DNA of 64,000 nt from Rickettsiaceae bacterium (GCA_020697135.1 JAJFBM010000001.1:55717-119716), one strand, 5' to 3'; shown: positions 48,546 through 59,324, counted from the stretch's first letter. Notes: generated by a model from the letters alone, not told the origin. A program made the numbers and translations.

Positions 48546-49547
48546 TTATTCAGCATCATTATAATGGGAATATCTTATTACCTGTGAAGGATTCATAAAC
48601 ATTTTGCCATTATTTTTCTCTTTTATACATTGATGAAAATGAATATGTTCACAATCATTATTAATAGAATCATATTTACACCCTTTAATATAATTCCGCT
48701 TATATAATGCCATACCACCGAAACATGAATCGACAGGAATCAAATCTGAGTTTATAGGGTAAGCTCTTTGTCCTTTATTTAATATTTTACTCCCATACGT
48801 TATAGGGGCATCTTCAGGCTTCCATGGAAACTCTTCGTTACGGAAAGCAAACATATCGTACATTTCACCTTTTTTATTACTTATGCCGTTTGAACACACT
48901 GCATCCCATCTATTAAATTTACTAAAACTATCCTGTAACGCTCTGATATCAATACCATAAGACATATCCATGTCAATCACCATTAATAAATCAAATTCTT
49001 TGTATTTAGGATCAGCATTGATTGTATCAAGATATCTGTTTCTAATATCTGCCATAAATTTAATGTTTGGTCGTTTTGTATTTTTAAAATCTTTAGCTTG
49101 GATATTTACTCTTTTATTAAGCGTTTTCCAATTGTGTAATATAGCTTTAGTACCGTCTACAGAATCATTTTCAAAAATAACTACACGATAATCAGCAAAT
49201 GCATTACCAATATGTTCAATATGTTTCATCATAACTGGGAGATCCTTGGAGTTATCTCTTGCAATTCCCGATATAACAATTTTATGCCTCTTCATCTCCT
49301 CTTTACCAATGGCTAAAGAATTCTTATTTAACAAGTCTAAAGATGAAAGATGTTCTAAAGGTATAGAACTAGGAAGCGGAAGATAAAAAACTGAATTTTC
49401 AGTAACTTTTTTATAATGCTTCAATGATAAATATTTTTTTTGTAGAGAGGTAAGATTTCGATAAATAAAATATGCTGTAATTATTAATGCTATACAAATT
49501 ATGATCTTTAAAATTAAAGATAATATTTCTTCAAATTTTGTACGCAT
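48546..49547 (-). CDS. Membrane-anchored glycosyltransferase-like protein, copy 1
   Basis: A 333-residue paralog of the following gene with the same layout: membrane helix at about 11-29, IFENDSVDGTKAIL at about 124-137, VIDMDMSYG with DxD at about 190-198, and NSDLIPVDSCFGGMALYKR. It begins six bases after the stop of a secreted cyclophilin gene and is therefore probably in the same operon. The two copies retain all motifs, so both are likely active. Acceptor and donor are unknown; modification of a surface glycan or exported protein is a reasonable guess. Confidence 0.7.
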   Translation of the reverse strand: MRTKFEEILSLILKIIICIALIITAYFIYRNLTSLQKKYLSLKHYKKVTENSVFYLPLPSSIPLEHLSSLDLLNKNSLAIGKEEMKRHKIVISGIARDNSKDLPVMMKHIEHIGNAFADYRVVIFENDSVDGTKAILHNWKTLNKRVNIQAKDFKNTKRPNIKFMADIRNRYLDTINADPKYKEFDLLMVIDMDMSYGIDIRALQDSFSKFNRWDAVCSNGISNKKGEMYDMFAFRNEEFPWKPEDAPITYGSKILNKGQRAYPINSDLIPVDSCFGGMALYKRNYIKGCKYDSINNDCEHIHFHQCIKEKNNGKMFMNPSQVIRYSHYNDAE

Positions 49548-49553
49548 AATATA

Positions 49554-50129
49554 CTAATTGCTATATTTTTTAGCTTCTTCTTGAGATAAAAGCCTTAAGG
49601 AAATGATTTTATCAGGATTTTCCACTGTACCATTATTTTGAGGATTGCCTTTCTTAATTAGATCAACGAATTCCATTCCTGAAATTACTTCCCCAAATAC
49701 TGTATAATTACCATCAAGATAAGGAGCATCCTTAAAACATATAAAAAATTGACTGTCTGCAGAATTAGGATCCATCGCTCTTGCCATTGAAACAGTTCCT
49801 CTTACATGTTTTTCAACATTAAATTCAGCAGAGATTTTTTGGCCAGACCCACCCATGCCTGTACCAGTTGGATCTCCGGTTTGAGCCATGAATCCATCGA
49901 TAACACGATGAAATACAACTCCATTATAAAAGCCTTGTTTTGCAAGTTCTTTTATTCTAGCAACATGTTTAGGAGCACGATTCGGCTTTAGCTTAATTAT
50001 AACAGAGCCATTTTTTAAACTCATTTCCAATGTATCACTGTCTGTCATATTCACCTCTGCAAGCGCAGTTTCTGAATTTACTAATAATGTAGTCATGATT
50101 AATATTATTAATTTTAAGCTAAAGCGCAT
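49554..50129 (-). CDS. Cyclophilin-type peptidyl-prolyl cis-trans isomerase, secreted
   Basis: Catalyses proline isomerisation during folding, probably in the periplasm. The 191 residues have a signal peptide (to about ETALA) and a compact bacterial cyclophilin domain. Motifs are FYNGVVFHRVIDGFMAQTGDPTGTG with the catalytic Arg, SADSQFFICFKDAPYLDGNYTVFG, and GMEFVDLI. It is 26 bases downstream of rpsT and six bases upstream of a glycosyltransferase gene. Confidence 0.94.
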   Translation of the reverse strand: MRFSLKLIILIMTTLLVNSETALAEVNMTDSDTLEMSLKNGSVIIKLKPNRAPKHVARIKELAKQGFYNGVVFHRVIDGFMAQTGDPTGTGMGGSGQKISAEFNVEKHVRGTVSMARAMDPNSADSQFFICFKDAPYLDGNYTVFGEVISGMEFVDLIKKGNPQNNGTVENPDKIISLRLLSQEEAKKYSN

Positions 50130-50155
50130 TACTTTAAGGTCCTTTACTTAATAAA

Positions 50156-50419
50156 TTAAGCTAAGTTTTTTATTTTTTGTGAAAGCCTACTGATTTTTCT
50201 AGAAGCAGTATTCAATTTAAATACATTATTTTTTACACCTTTCATGATTTCAGATTGGGCTACTTTTAATGCCTCTGTTGCTTCAGCTTGAGAACCTGAA
50301 CTAATTGCAAGTTCAACCTTCTTAACAAAAGTTCTAATCATACTTTTTCTACTTTTGTTAATTAATGTTCTCTTTACTGTTTGCCTATAAGCTTTTTTTG
50401 CAGAACTATGATTTGCCAT
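50156..50419 (-). CDS. rpsT: 30S ribosomal protein S20
   Basis: Binds 16S rRNA helices 9 and 44 in the body of the small subunit. The 87-residue, lysine-rich all-helical protein opens with [24 protein letters not shown] sequence, typical of S20. It follows rplQ by 11 bases on the same strand, so here S20 extends the alpha operon, which is unusual because rpsT is normally elsewhere on the chromosome. The cyclophilin gene lies downstream. Confidence 0.93.
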   Translation of the reverse strand: MANHSSAKKAYRQTVKRTLINKSRKSMIRTFVKKVELAISSGSQAEATEALKVAQSEIMKGVKNNVFKLNTASRKISRLSQKIKNLA

Positions 50420-50430
50420 TTTAAACCTAC

Positions 50431-50850
50431 TTATTCTTGTTCAACTTGTTGCTCAGTAGATACTCTTGGAGTAATACTACCTTTTGCTGTAATATCTCTT
50501 TCTACAAATTCAATATATGCAACTGATGCCATATCACCGAATCTGAAGCCCGCTTTGATAATTCTTGTATAACCACCATTACGAGCCTTATATCTTGTTC
50601 CAAGTATTGAGATTAATTTATCAGCAGCTTTTATATCTTTAATGATAGAAATTATTCTTCTACGAGCAGAAAGATCACCTTTCTTTGCAATAGTAACAAG
50701 ACGCTCTACATATGGTCTAAGTTCTTTTGCTTTAGGCAATGTAGTTTTAATTTGCTCATGCATAATTAATGCTACTGCCATATTTGCAAACATTGCTTTT
50801 CTATGGCTACTTGTTACGTTTAACTTACGTCCTTTTAAATTATGGCGCAT
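50431..50850 (-). CDS. rplQ: 50S ribosomal protein L17
   Basis: Large-subunit protein near the polypeptide exit tunnel. The 139 residues start [20 protein letters not shown], the L17 signature, and include the [15 protein letters not shown] block. A variable C-terminal tail ends in Glu/Gln. It is the last gene of the classical alpha operon, 31 bases after rpoA. Confidence 0.97.
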   Translation of the reverse strand: MRHNLKGRKLNVTSSHRKAMFANMAVALIMHEQIKTTLPKAKELRPYVERLVTIAKKGDLSARRRIISIIKDIKAADKLISILGTRYKARNGGYTRIIKAGFRFGDMASVAYIEFVERDITAKGSITPRVSTEQQVEQE

Positions 50851-50881
50851 ATTTTTAACCTTACTTTATGAAGTTTTACTA

Positions 50882-51901
50882 CTAATATGGTTCTTCGTAT
50901 TTTTTAGCAAGATCCTCGATATTCTCTGGAGGCCAGCCAACGACATCCATACCGAATCTTAAAGAGAATCTAGATAATATTTCTTTTATCTCATTTAAAG
51001 ACTTACGACCAAAATTTGGCATTTTAAGCATTTCTGCTTCTGTCTTGATAACAAGATCACCGATATATACGATATTAGCACTTTTTAAACAATTATATGA
51101 TCTCACAGTAAGCTCAAGTTCATTAACTTTCTTAAGTAATACTGGATCGAATGGCAATTCCTCTAGTTTTTCTTTCTTATCATCTTCAGTTTCATCAAAT
51201 ACGATAAATAGTTGTAATTGATCTTGTAAAATTCTTGCAGCGAGTGCTAAAGAAATTTCAGGAGTTATAGTTCCATTTGTTTCAATTGTAAGCTTTAGCT
51301 TATCATAATCTGTTACTTGACCAATACGAGTATTTTCAACCTTGTAAGCTACCTTCTTTACGGGGCTAAATAGAGCGTCAATTGGAATGACACCTAATGG
51401 CAGATCTTTCTCACGAGCAGATGCTGCTGGAACGTAACCTTTACCAACTTCACTTACAAATTCCATTTCAAGAGTAGCACCTTTAGCTAAAGTACAGATA
51501 GGTTGCTCAGGGTTTAATATTTCTACATCATGACCAGTTTCAATCATGCCCGCTGTAACTGTACAAGGACCAACAGCATTAACACGAAGAACTCTTTTCT
51601 CTTCTGTTTGCATGTTAACTACGATTGATTTTACATTTAGTATAATATCAACTATATCTTCACGCACACCACTTACAGATGAGAACTCATGAACTACGCC
51701 TGGTATCCTTAAAGATGTTATCGCTGCCCCCTGAAGCGATGAAAGCAATACTCTTCTTAAAGCATTACCAATGGTTATGCCAAAACCTCTTTCAAGCGGT
51801 TCAATTGTAAATTGCGCTATATTTCCATTCTCAGTTAAGAGATCTGATGCAACTTTTGACGGCTTTATTAATGAGTTCCAATTTTTATTTAGCGAAAGCA
51901 T
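50882..51901 (-). CDS. rpoA: DNA-directed RNA polymerase subunit alpha
   Basis: Assembles RNA polymerase and contacts promoter UP elements and activators. The 339 residues contain the N-terminal dimerisation domain ([22 protein letters not shown]), a linker, and the C-terminal domain with [18 protein letters not shown] and [13 protein letters not shown]. It lies between rpsK and rplQ as in other bacteria, consistent with cotranscription in the alpha operon. Confidence 0.98.
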   Translation of the reverse strand: MLSLNKNWNSLIKPSKVASDLLTENGNIAQFTIEPLERGFGITIGNALRRVLLSSLQGAAITSLRIPGVVHEFSSVSGVREDIVDIILNVKSIVVNMQTEEKRVLRVNAVGPCTVTAGMIETGHDVEILNPEQPICTLAKGATLEMEFVSEVGKGYVPAASAREKDLPLGVIPIDALFSPVKKVAYKVENTRIGQVTDYDKLKLTIETNGTITPEISLALAARILQDQLQLFIVFDETEDDKKEKLEELPFDPVLLKKVNELELTVRSYNCLKSANIVYIGDLVIKTEAEMLKMPNFGRKSLNEIKEILSRFSLRFGMDVVGWPPENIEDLAKKYEEPY

Positions 51902-51934
51902 TATATTTCTCCAGTTATTGTGCTAGCCTATTTA

Positions 51935-52318
51935 TTAGACTCTTCTTCTCTTAGGAGCTCTGCATCCATTATGCGGAACAGGCGACACATCAGTAATAGA
52001 CGTTACAATAAAATCTTGATTCATAACGGCTCTTAGAGCTGCTTCACGCTGATTTCCAGCACCTTTAATCTTAATAGATAAAGTTCTCATACCATGTTCA
52101 GCAGCAACAGAAGATGCTCTATCAACAGTTATCTGTGCAGCATAGGGTGTAGATTTTTTTGCACCGTTATATTGCTGCCCTGCTGACGCTGCAGAAATTA
52201 CGTTGCCATAAATATCCGTAAATGTAACAATAGTATTGTTAAAAGTTGCTTGAATATGAACTACGCCTAAGGTTACGTTTTTCTTTTTAACAGAAGATTT
52301 TTTATTTTGTACACTCAT
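51935..52318 (-). CDS. rpsK: 30S ribosomal protein S11
   Basis: Sits on the small-subunit platform near the mRNA exit. About 127 residues from ATG 52318 (an ATG two codons earlier is possible). Typical blocks are [36 protein letters not shown] and [18 protein letters not shown] at the end. It is between rpsM and rpoA in the alpha operon. Confidence 0.97.
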   Translation of the reverse strand: MSVQNKKSSVKKKNVTLGVVHIQATFNNTIVTFTDIYGNVISAASAGQQYNGAKKSTPYAAQITVDRASSVAAEHGMRTLSIKIKGAGNQREAALRAVMNQDFIVTSITDVSPVPHNGCRAPKRRRV

Positions 52319-52331
52319 AATCATGCTTTAA

Positions 52332-52709
52332 TTATTTAGTTACTTTCTTTTTACCAGCAATAGCCACAGCTTTACCTTTACGTGTCCTTGCATTTGAATG
52401 AGTATTTTGGCCTCTCACAGGTAATTTCCTCATATGTCTAATACCTTGATAGCACTTAATATCCATTTTTTTCTTAATATTTAACTGCACCTCTCTACGA
52501 AGATCTCCCTCTACAGTAAAATCCTTTTCGATAATGGTTCTAAGCTTTATGAGCTCTTGATCAGTTAAATCTCTTACACGTTTACTTACGTCAACGCCTG
52601 CAGCTTTACAGATTTTTTCAGCTGCATTATCTCCTATTCCATAAATGTAAGTTAAGCTAATAACTAGTCTTTTATTTGCTGGAATATTAACATTTGCAAT
52701 TCTAGCCAC
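52332..52709 (-). CDS. rpsM: 30S ribosomal protein S13
   Basis: Small-subunit head protein forming bridges to the 50S subunit. The 125 residues begin [25 protein letters not shown], with the helix-two-turn-helix region near residue 28, and carry the [26 protein letters not shown]-terminal tail in part. It is the first gene of the alpha operon segment, 60 bases after adk. Confidence 0.97.
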   Translation of the reverse strand: MARIANVNIPANKRLVISLTYIYGIGDNAAEKICKAAGVDVSKRVRDLTDQELIKLRTIIEKDFTVEGDLRREVQLNIKKKMDIKCYQGIRHMRKLPVRGQNTHSNARTRKGKAVAIAGKKKVTK

Positions 52710-52769
52710 TATATATCTCCAAATGTTTTAAGTTATAGTATGTGCATATTAAGAAAATCTGCTACAAAG

Positions 52770-53411
52770 TCAAGCTTTTTTTAAAAGCTTCAGAATTTCT
52801 TGACAGATTTCACTCTTCTCTTTTTTAGAATCCACTTCAGATAAAACACCTTTATCTAAGTAGTAATTGATTAAGGGCTCGGTCTCTTGTTTATATTCAT
52901 TTAACCTATTAACTACAGTTTGTTCATTATCATCAGCACGGATAACAAATTGAACTTTACCACATTTGTTACATTCTTCGTCCATTTTGGGCTTATCAAA
53001 ATACTTATTGTAAATAGTTTGACAAGTTGGACAAGAGAATCTACCACTTAATCTTTTTATTAGCTCATCATCACTGAGTTTTAAATAAATTACTCTTAAA
53101 TTATCTTGAACAGATTTATCTAAAAACTTTGCCTGACTTAAGTTTCTAGGATATCCGTCCAAAATAACATTAACAGTCTCTAATTCTATAGATCTTAATT
53201 GTTTATCGATGATTTTATTAATTAAATCATCGGAAACTAATTTACCCGCTTTTATGACAGACTCGACTTCTAGACCAAGAGCAGTTTTCTGCGTTATTTC
53301 TTGTCTAAGTATCGTACCTGTAGAAATATGTAACGCATTTAATGATTCTACTAATAAACTTGACTGAGTACCTTTTCCAGAGCCAGGCGCACCTAGTAGA
53401 ATTATTATCAT
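52770..53411 (-). CDS. adk: Adenylate kinase with zinc-binding LID
   Basis: Interconverts ATP and AMP with ADP in the cytoplasm. The 213 residues include the P-loop GAPGSGKGTQ at about 8-17 and the long LID domain carrying four cysteines (Cys127, Cys130, Cys147, Cys150) that would bind a structural zinc, unlike the E. coli enzyme. It lies between secY and rpsM, a conserved position in alphaproteobacteria. Confidence 0.96.
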   Translation of the reverse strand: MIIILLGAPGSGKGTQSSLLVESLNALHISTGTILRQEITQKTALGLEVESVIKAGKLVSDDLINKIIDKQLRSIELETVNVILDGYPRNLSQAKFLDKSVQDNLRVIYLKLSDDELIKRLSGRFSCPTCQTIYNKYFDKPKMDEECNKCGKVQFVIRADDNEQTVVNRLNEYKQETEPLINYYLDKGVLSEVDSKKEKSEICQEILKLLKKA

Positions 53412-53414
53412 TCT

Positions 53415-54722
53415 CTAAATCTTCCTTTCAGATAATTTCATTTTTTTCACAAGACCTTCGTATCTCATGCTAAAGAGATATGACTGAATTTGTGTAAATA
53501 CATCAATAATTACATTTACCAAAATTAAGAAGCTTGATCCACTTAAGGCAAGCGATATTGAATATTTACTCATTATCACTTCCGGCAAGCAACATATAAT
53601 TGTTAAATATATTGAACCAAGCACAGTAAGTCGCGTTAGAACATAATCAAAATATTCAGATGTGTGAGCTCCAGGTCGTCTACCAGGAACAAAAGCACCA
53701 TATTTTTTCAAATTATTTGCTGTTTCTTCAGAATTAAACACTATAGCTGTATAGAAAAAGCTAAAAAATACTATTAATAAAGAATATAACAACAAATATA
53801 AAGGTTTACCATGATCCAAATAATACGCGATATTATCAAGAAATGGCACATTACCTTGCGAAAATTTTGCAATTGTTAAAGGAAACAATAATAATGAACT
53901 AGCAAATATTGGAGGTATTACACCAGCCGTATTAAGTTTAAGTGGCATATGTGTAGTGTCGCCACCATAAATTTTATTGCCTACTTGCTTCTTAGGATAT
54001 TGTACAGTAATTTTTCTTTGCGCTCTTTCAACAAATATTATTGTAATCAAAGTTAACAAAGTAAATAAAATAACAATACCAACAACGCTGAAAGATATTA
54101 GGCCAGTTCTTGCTAATTCAAAAATACCTGCAAAGGAACTAGGCACAGAAGAAACTATACCAGCAAATATTATAAGTGAAGTACCATTTCCTATACCTCT
54201 TGCATTAATTTGCTCACCCAACCACATTAAAAGTATTGTACCAACTGAGAGCGTGATCATGGCACTCATTTTAAAGTAAGCTGTTTCTAATATAACTATC
54301 GGCCCTGCTGGAGTTATTATTTGATTTAAACCTGACGAAACTCCGTAGGCATGGATTGCAGCAAGCATTACTGTTAGATAGCGAGTATATTGATTAATTT
54401 TCTTTCTTCCAGTTTCGCCTTCTTTCTTTAAAGTTTCAAGCATAGGAAGCGCAACAGATAATAATTGTAATATAATAGAAGCAGTAATATATGGCATAAC
54501 GCCAAGTGCAAATACCGACATTCTTCCAAGCGAACCGCCTGATAGAAGGTTAAGCATACCAAGTATGCCACTTTGGTTTTGCTGTGTTAATACATTCAAC
54601 GCATGAGAGTCTATACCTGGTATTGGTATATAAGAACCAAACCTACATACTATTAAAATTGAAATAGTAAATAGAATTTTTTTGATCAACTCATCATAAG
54701 AGTTTTTAGAGTACTGCTTCAT
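53415..54722 (-). CDS. secY: Protein translocase subunit SecY
   Basis: Central channel of the Sec translocon in the inner membrane. The 435 residues are ten-helix SecY, with [10 protein letters not shown] in the first periplasmic loop, [19 protein letters not shown] as the plug and helix 2 region, and the cytoplasmic loop [15 protein letters not shown]. It is between rplO and adk and ends three bases before the adk start. Confidence 0.97.
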   Translation of the reverse strand: MKQYSKNSYDELIKKILFTISILIVCRFGSYIPIPGIDSHALNVLTQQNQSGILGMLNLLSGGSLGRMSVFALGVMPYITASIILQLLSVALPMLETLKKEGETGRKKINQYTRYLTVMLAAIHAYGVSSGLNQIITPAGPIVILETAYFKMSAMITLSVGTILLMWLGEQINARGIGNGTSLIIFAGIVSSVPSSFAGIFELARTGLISFSVVGIVILFTLLTLITIIFVERAQRKITVQYPKKQVGNKIYGGDTTHMPLKLNTAGVIPPIFASSLLLFPLTIAKFSQGNVPFLDNIAYYLDHGKPLYLLLYSLLIVFFSFFYTAIVFNSEETANNLKKYGAFVPGRRPGAHTSEYFDYVLTRLTVLGSIYLTIICCLPEVIMSKYSISLALSGSSFLILVNVIIDVFTQIQSYLFSMRYEGLVKKMKLSERKI

Positions 54723-54732
54723 TTTTTTAAAA

Positions 54733-55182
54733 TTACAATATGTTACAGCCAGATTTTTCTAATGCTTCTTTTGCTGTTTTAGAATAAGCATCTAATTCAA
54801 AAGTAAGCTGAGCTGATAATGTTTCACTGCCTAAAAGTTTAACTTTATTATTTGTATTTTTAATAATACCAAGCTTAACAAGAAGTTCAGCATCAACTCT
54901 AGCACCTTTTTCAATCAGCTGGCTATTGACTAGATCTTTAATTACACTAAGGTTTATTGGTAAATATTTTTCTGTAGAAATACAGTGAAACCCTCTCTTA
55001 GGAAGCCTAAAAATTAGTGGCATTTGACCACCCTCAAAACCTTTTATAGCAACACCAGCACGAGCTTTTTGCCCCTTTACACCGCTACCGCAAGTTTTAC
55101 CCTTACCGCTACCGATGCCTCTACCTACTCTTTTTTTCTTTTTTCTAGAGCCATCTAAATTATAAAGTGTATTTAAGTACAT
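54733..55182 (-). CDS. rplO: 50S ribosomal protein L15
   Basis: Assembly protein of the large subunit that binds 23S rRNA through its long basic N-terminus. The 149 residues have the characteristic [20 protein letters not shown] segment and [17 protein letters not shown]. It lies between rpmD and secY in the spc operon. Confidence 0.97.
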   Translation of the reverse strand: MYLNTLYNLDGSRKKKKRVGRGIGSGKGKTCGSGVKGQKARAGVAIKGFEGGQMPLIFRLPKRGFHCISTEKYLPINLSVIKDLVNSQLIEKGARVDAELLVKLGIIKNTNNKVKLLGSETLSAQLTFELDAYSKTAKEALEKSGCNIL

Positions 55183-55200
55183 AACTAATTCCTTTAGTCT

Positions 55201-55395
55201 TTATATTGATTCTACTTTAACTAGGTGTTTGACTTTATTAATCATCCCTTGAGTTTCAGGTGTATTCTTTAACTCTCTAGTTCTATGCATTTTGTTTAAC
55301 CCAAGGCCTATTAAAGTCTGCTGTTGTTTAGCATTTCTTCCAATAGGACTACCAATCTGTGTAACTTTTATAGTATTTGAGCTATTTTTTTTCAT
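55201..55395 (-). CDS. rpmD: 50S ribosomal protein L30
   Basis: Small globular protein of the large subunit. The 64 residues contain [24 protein letters not shown] and the [20 protein letters not shown] blocks, in the usual order for L30. It lies between rpsE and rplO. Confidence 0.95.
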   Translation of the reverse strand: MKKNSSNTIKVTQIGSPIGRNAKQQQTLIGLGLNKMHRTRELKNTPETQGMINKVKHLVKVESI

Positions 55396-55397
55396 AA

Positions 55398-55928
55398 TTA
55401 TTCTGCCTTCTTAGGTTTAGCATTAGCTGAAACTTCAGTTGGTTTAATTCCACGCTTATCAGCAATCATCTTTGGCGAATTAAGATTTTGTAAAGCATCA
55501 AATGTCGCAGCAATCATATTATATGTATTTGACGAGCCAAGTGACTTTGCTACGATATCTTTGATACCAAGACATTCTAAAATTTTTCTCATTGGACCAC
55601 CGGCAATAATACCAGTACCAGGCATTGCACGACGAAGAAGTACATGGCCTGACCCACTTCTACCAACAACATCATGATGAATAGTTCTTCCTTGATATAA
55701 AGGAATTTTAATCAAGCTTTTTCTAGCATCTTGAGATGCCTTGATTTTTGCTTCAGGTACCTCTTTGGCTTTACCATGACCATATCCAACCATACCATCT
55801 TGGTTACCAGCAATTAAACATACTGAGAAAGAGAATCTTCTACCACCTTTTACTACTTTAGTAACCCTACTGACGTCAACGATATCTTCAACAATTGATT
55901 CATCAGAAATATTTTTATTGCCTTTCAT
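55398..55928 (-). CDS. rpsE: 30S ribosomal protein S5
   Basis: Affects decoding accuracy and mRNA unwinding at the entry site. The 176 residues have the double-stranded RNA-binding-like N-terminal domain ([21 protein letters not shown]) and the C-terminal domain with [20 protein letters not shown] lysine-rich tail ends the protein. It follows rplR by 11 bases. Confidence 0.97.
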   Translation of the reverse strand: MKGNKNISDESIVEDIVDVSRVTKVVKGGRRFSFSVCLIAGNQDGMVGYGHGKAKEVPEAKIKASQDARKSLIKIPLYQGRTIHHDVVGRSGSGHVLLRRAMPGTGIIAGGPMRKILECLGIKDIVAKSLGSSNTYNMIAATFDALQNLNSPKMIADKRGIKPTEVSANAKPKKAE

Positions 55929-55939
55929 AGTTTATACCT

Positions 55940-56296
55940 TTAAAAATCTAATTCTTTTCTCATAGCGTCAGCAAAAACTTGTATAACACCATGGAACTTA
56001 TATCCGCCTTTATCAAATACTACTTTAGAAATACCTTTTTTTGCTGCTCTTTTTGCAAGAACATCTGCTAGTTTTTCCGCCATTTGCTTATTACAATTAG
56101 ACTTATTTTGCTGCTTTAAATCTTTCTCAGTGGTAGATGCTGCAACGAGTGTATAAGAATTATTGTCATCTATTATTTGGGCATGTAAGTGCATATTAGA
56201 TTTAAATACTGTAAGTCTAAGTCTATTAGATACTTCAGAGATTTTTGTTCTAGTTCTTTGCCTTCTTACTTCAAATCTTTTTCTTGGATTACGCAT
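55940..56296 (-). CDS. rplR: 50S ribosomal protein L18
   Basis: Binds 5S rRNA and anchors it in the central protuberance. The 118 residues open with an arginine/lysine-rich tail (RNPRKRFEVRRQRTRTKI), then LRLTVFKSNMHLHAQIIDD and end with FADAMRKELDF. It lies between rplF and rpsE. Confidence 0.96.
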   Translation of the reverse strand: MRNPRKRFEVRRQRTRTKISEVSNRLRLTVFKSNMHLHAQIIDDNNSYTLVAASTTEKDLKQQNKSNCNKQMAEKLADVLAKRAAKKGISKVVFDKGGYKFHGVIQVFADAMRKELDF

Positions 56297-56310
56297 AGTT
56301 CACTTTACCC

Positions 56311-56844
56311 TTAGCTTTTCTTGCCTTCTTTTCTTTGGACATATTGTCCTTTCATTTTAATACCTTTACCTTTATATGGCTCTGGTGGTCTTTGTTTTAT
56401 TATATTGGCTGCAAATTGGCCAAGTTTTTGCTTATCAGCACAGCTTAAAATAATAATATTTTGCTTAGGAGTCTCAACTTTTATATTTGCTGGAATCTCA
56501 ATTTTGGTATTATGACTTTTACCAAGGGTTAAATTAAGATATGGGCCCTTGATTATTGCTCTGTAACCAACACCATTAACCTCTAACTCTTCAGTAAAAC
56601 CATCTTTAACCCCTTTTACCATTCCATTAATAATACTTCTTGCAGTACCCCACATTGCTCTAGCTTTTTTGCTATCATCAATTGGTTGAACAGAAATTGC
56701 ATTATCTTCTTTGGTAATAGCGATTTTCCCAGCGAACTCCCTTGAAAGTTTACCTTTAGGTCCTTCAACAGATACTGTTAAGCCTTCTATTGCAACATTA
56801 ACACCACTCGGTATATTTACTGGTAATTTTCCGACTCTTGACAT
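56311..56844 (-). CDS. rplF: 50S ribosomal protein L6
   Basis: Large-subunit protein near the elongation factor binding site. The 177 residues form two related domains, with [14 protein letters not shown] at the start and [23 protein letters not shown] at the end. It lies between rpsH and rplR. Confidence 0.97.
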   Translation of the reverse strand: MSRVGKLPVNIPSGVNVAIEGLTVSVEGPKGKLSREFAGKIAITKEDNAISVQPIDDSKKARAMWGTARSIINGMVKGVKDGFTEELEVNGVGYRAIIKGPYLNLTLGKSHNTKIEIPANIKVETPKQNIIILSCADKQKLGQFAANIIKQRPPEPYKGKGIKMKGQYVQRKEGKKS

Positions 56845-56856
56845 ATTTTTTACCGT

Positions 56857-57258
56857 TTAAAATACTTTACAAATAACTTCACCACCAACACCAAGCTGCC
56901 TTGCTTTTCTATCTGATACAACGCCCTTAGAAGTGGAAAGTATATATATACCCATATTGTTATAATAGCCTTTTAAGCTTTCAATTGATGAGTACATTCT
57001 TTTACCAGGTTTAGATTCCCTAATAATCTTCTGGATTACAGGCTTGCCATAATTAAAATATTTAAGACTAACTTCAATATTTTTCTTATTATTTCCAAGC
57101 TCTGCAACTTCATAAGATTGAACATAACCTTCTTCAACTAATACATCTAATATATTAACTTTCATTTTTGAATAAGGTATATCAACCGCAATTAGTTTGC
57201 TTTGTTGAGCATTTCTAATTCTAGTTAACATATCAGCTATAGTATCTGTCATTGACAT
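56857..57258 (-). CDS. rpsH: 30S ribosomal protein S8
   Basis: Primary 16S rRNA-binding protein; in E. coli it also represses the spc operon. I start it at ATG 57258, eight bases after GAGAG, giving 133 residues, the normal length; the longer frame would overlap rpsN. The signature [16 protein letters not shown] is followed by the C-terminal [21 protein letters not shown]. It lies between rpsN and rplF. Confidence 0.96.
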   Translation of the reverse strand: MSMTDTIADMLTRIRNAQQSKLIAVDIPYSKMKVNILDVLVEEGYVQSYEVAELGNNKKNIEVSLKYFNYGKPVIQKIIRESKPGKRMYSSIESLKGYYNNMGIYILSTSKGVVSDRKARQLGVGGEVICKVF

Positions 57259-57278
57259 AATGGTACTCTCTACTTTTA

Positions 57279-57584
57279 TTACCAACTTGCTTTACGCAGA
57301 CCAGGAATTTGCCCCTGACCCGCAAGCTCTCTTAACATATTTCTTGAGAGCTTAAATTTCTTATAATAACCTCTAGGTCTTCCTGTTAACTCACATCTAT
57401 TACGAACTCTTGTTTTCGAAGAATTTCTTGGTAAAGATGCTAATTTTAACACTAGACTAAATCTTTCGTCTAAAGGTAATTCTTTATTATAAATTTGTTC
57501 TTTTAACGACTGTCTTTTAGCCTTCAAGCTACTAGCCATTTTTTGTCTCTTCTCATTCTTTTTTACCGAGCTTAACTTTGCCAT
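57279..57584 (-). CDS. rpsN: 30S ribosomal protein S14
   Basis: Small-subunit head protein near the A site. ATG 57584, with AAAGGACAG upstream, yields 101 residues, the length of the zinc-free long form. It starts [15 protein letters not shown] and ends [11 protein letters not shown]. The cysteine pairs of zinc-type S14 are absent. It lies between rplE and rpsH. Confidence 0.96.
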   Translation of the reverse strand: MAKLSSVKKNEKRQKMASSLKAKRQSLKEQIYNKELPLDERFSLVLKLASLPRNSSKTRVRNRCELTGRPRGYYKKFKLSRNMLRELAGQGQIPGLRKASW

Positions 57585-57606
57585 CTCTGTCCTTTCTTTT
57601 TTAAAT

Positions 57607-58149
57607 CTAGTTATAGAAGGGTAAATTAAAACCTGCAAGTAAAGCTTTCGCTTCCGTATCAGATTTTGCTGATGTTACTATAGTAATATTCATACCTCTT
57701 ACGGTATCAATTTTATCATAGTTTATTTCAGGAAATACTATCTGCTCTTTAACACCGAAAGAAAAATTACCTCTTCCATCAAAGCTTTTAGAAGAAAACC
57801 CCTTGAATTCTTTAATACGCGGTAAGGCAACAAGCACAAGCCTTTCAATAAAATCATACATTCTATCTTTTCTTAATGTTACCTTGCAACCTATCTTCAT
57901 TCCTTCTCTAAGTTTAAAAGTAGCAATAGATTTTTTTGCTTTAGTAACAATAGGCTTCTGACCCGATATTAATGTAAGATCATTTACAGCATTATTGATA
58001 ACCTTTGAATCAGCTACTGCTTCACCAACACCCATATTGATAATAATTTTCTCAAGCTTAGGCATCTCATGAACATTAGAATATTTAAATTCTTTGCTCA
58101 ATTCATCTTTAATTTTATTAAGATATAAATCTTTAAAACGAGGTAACAT
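57607..58149 (-). CDS. rplE: 50S ribosomal protein L5
   Basis: Binds 5S rRNA and the P-site tRNA T-loop region. The 180 residues include [19 protein letters not shown], the basic loop and the typical [22 protein letters not shown] end. It lies between rplX and rpsN in the spc operon. Confidence 0.97.
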   Translation of the reverse strand: MLPRFKDLYLNKIKDELSKEFKYSNVHEMPKLEKIIINMGVGEAVADSKVINNAVNDLTLISGQKPIVTKAKKSIATFKLREGMKIGCKVTLRKDRMYDFIERLVLVALPRIKEFKGFSSKSFDGRGNFSFGVKEQIVFPEINYDKIDTVRGMNITIVTSAKSDTEAKALLAGFNLPFYN

Positions 58150-58151
58150 AA

Positions 58152-58466
58152 CTACTCCTTGTCGATAATTTCGCCAGATTTTCTAGCTACTCTTACCTTT
58201 TTACCATCAACATTTTTAAATGAAACCTTTGTTCCTTGACCAGTTTTAGGATCAACTAATGCTATATTAGAAATATGTATTGGCATTTCCTTTTTAACTA
58301 TCCCCCCCTCAGTAGTCTGAGTTGGTTTAGTATGCACAGATACAATATTTACCCCTTGAACAAGGACTTTATCTTCTTTAAGAAGAACTTTTAAAACATT
58401 TCCTTTTTTACCAGCGTCTTTACCAGTAACAACCACTACGTGATCGTTCTTTTTTACTCTATTCAT
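58152..58466 (-). CDS. rplX: 50S ribosomal protein L24
   Basis: Assembly initiator of the large subunit located near the tunnel exit. The 104 residues have a KOW-type start, [24 protein letters not shown], and the [20 protein letters not shown] block. Its start overlaps the end of rplN by one base. Confidence 0.97.
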   Translation of the reverse strand: MNRVKKNDHVVVVTGKDAGKKGNVLKVLLKEDKVLVQGVNIVSVHTKPTQTTEGGIVKKEMPIHISNIALVDPKTGQGTKVSFKNVDGKKVRVARKSGEIIDKE

Positions 58467-58834
58467 TATAACACCTCTTCAGCTAAAGAAACAATTTTTA
58501 AGAATTTCTTTGCTCTAAGCTCTCTAGTTACAGGACCAAATACCCTTGTACCCAAAGGCTCACCTTGCTTATTTAATAACACTACAGCGTTAGTATCAAA
58601 AGTAATTGTACTGCCATCCGATCTTTTAACACCCTTTTTTGTTCTCACAATAAGAGCTTTATGAACGTCACCTTTTTTTACTTTTCCGTGCGGTATAGCT
58701 TCCTTAATTGATACGACTATTACATCGCCAACACCTGCTATCATATGATGAGAACCACCAAGCACTTTTATACACATAACTTTTTTAGCACCGGAGTTGT
58801 CCACAACATCCAATATAGTTTGCATTTGTATCAT
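58466..58834 (-). CDS. rplN: 50S ribosomal protein L14
   Basis: Large-subunit protein forming inter-subunit bridges. The 122 residues start [20 protein letters not shown] and contain [22 protein letters not shown] and the terminal [10 protein letters not shown]. It follows rpsQ after a 66-base gap, the start of the spc operon in E. coli. Confidence 0.97.
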   Translation of the reverse strand: MIQMQTILDVVDNSGAKKVMCIKVLGGSHHMIAGVGDVIVVSIKEAIPHGKVKKGDVHKALIVRTKKGVKRSDGSTITFDTNAVVLLNKQGEPLGTRVFGPVTRELRAKKFLKIVSLAEEVL

Positions 58835-58900
58835 AATACACCACGTATTTAACTTTTGTGAAGTTAGAAAATATATAATATTTAGAGATTTGTCAAAGGT

Positions 58901-59131
58901 TTATTCAGCTAAAACTTGCCATTTCTTAGTCTTAGAAATTGGACGAGTCTCAATTATTCTGACTGTGTCACCTTCATTGTACTTATTATCAGGGTTGTGC
59001 ACTGCATATTTTTTAGAAAGCCTAACAGTTTTATGGTATAAAGGATGTTTAAATCTTCTTTCCACCTTTACTGTCAAGGTCTTCTCATTTTTATTGCTTA
59101 CTACAACACCTTGCAAAATCCTACGAGGCAT
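58901..59131 (-). CDS. rpsQ: 30S ribosomal protein S17
   Basis: Early-binding 16S rRNA protein with an OB fold. The 76 residues contain [20 protein letters not shown], the [22 protein letters not shown] block, and a [13 protein letters not shown] end. It is the last gene of the S10 segment, before the gap to rplN. Confidence 0.97.
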   Translation of the reverse strand: MPRRILQGVVVSNKNEKTLTVKVERRFKHPLYHKTVRLSKKYAVHNPDNKYNEGDTVRIIETRPISKTKKWQVLAE

Positions 59132-59135
59132 ACTA

Positions 59136-59324
59136 TTACTCCGCGTTTAAACTATTAATTTTTGTCTTTGCTCTAGCAATTTTCTTTCTTAAATTAGAAA
59201 ATAAACTTGTATTTTTAAGCTCACCTAGAGACTTTTGAATTCTTAACTTAAAAAGCTCTTTTTTTGCTTCTACAATTTCATTTTGTAAATCAGTAGAATT
59301 ATTGACTTTCGTTTTCTTACTCAT
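59136..59324 (-). CDS. rpmC: 50S ribosomal protein L29
   Basis: Small helical protein at the tunnel exit where signal-recognition and chaperone factors dock. The 62 residues include the L29 core [20 protein letters not shown] and [11 protein letters not shown]. Its start overlaps the end of rplP by 8 bases. Confidence 0.95.
   Translation of the reverse strand: MSKKTKVNNSTDLQNEIVEAKKELFKLRIQKSLGELKNTSLFSNLRKKIARAKTKINSLNAE

Noticed and set aside
58797..59150. 117-codon plus-strand ORF across rpsQ and the rpsQ-rplN gap
   Set aside because: Antisense shadow of ribosomal protein genes.
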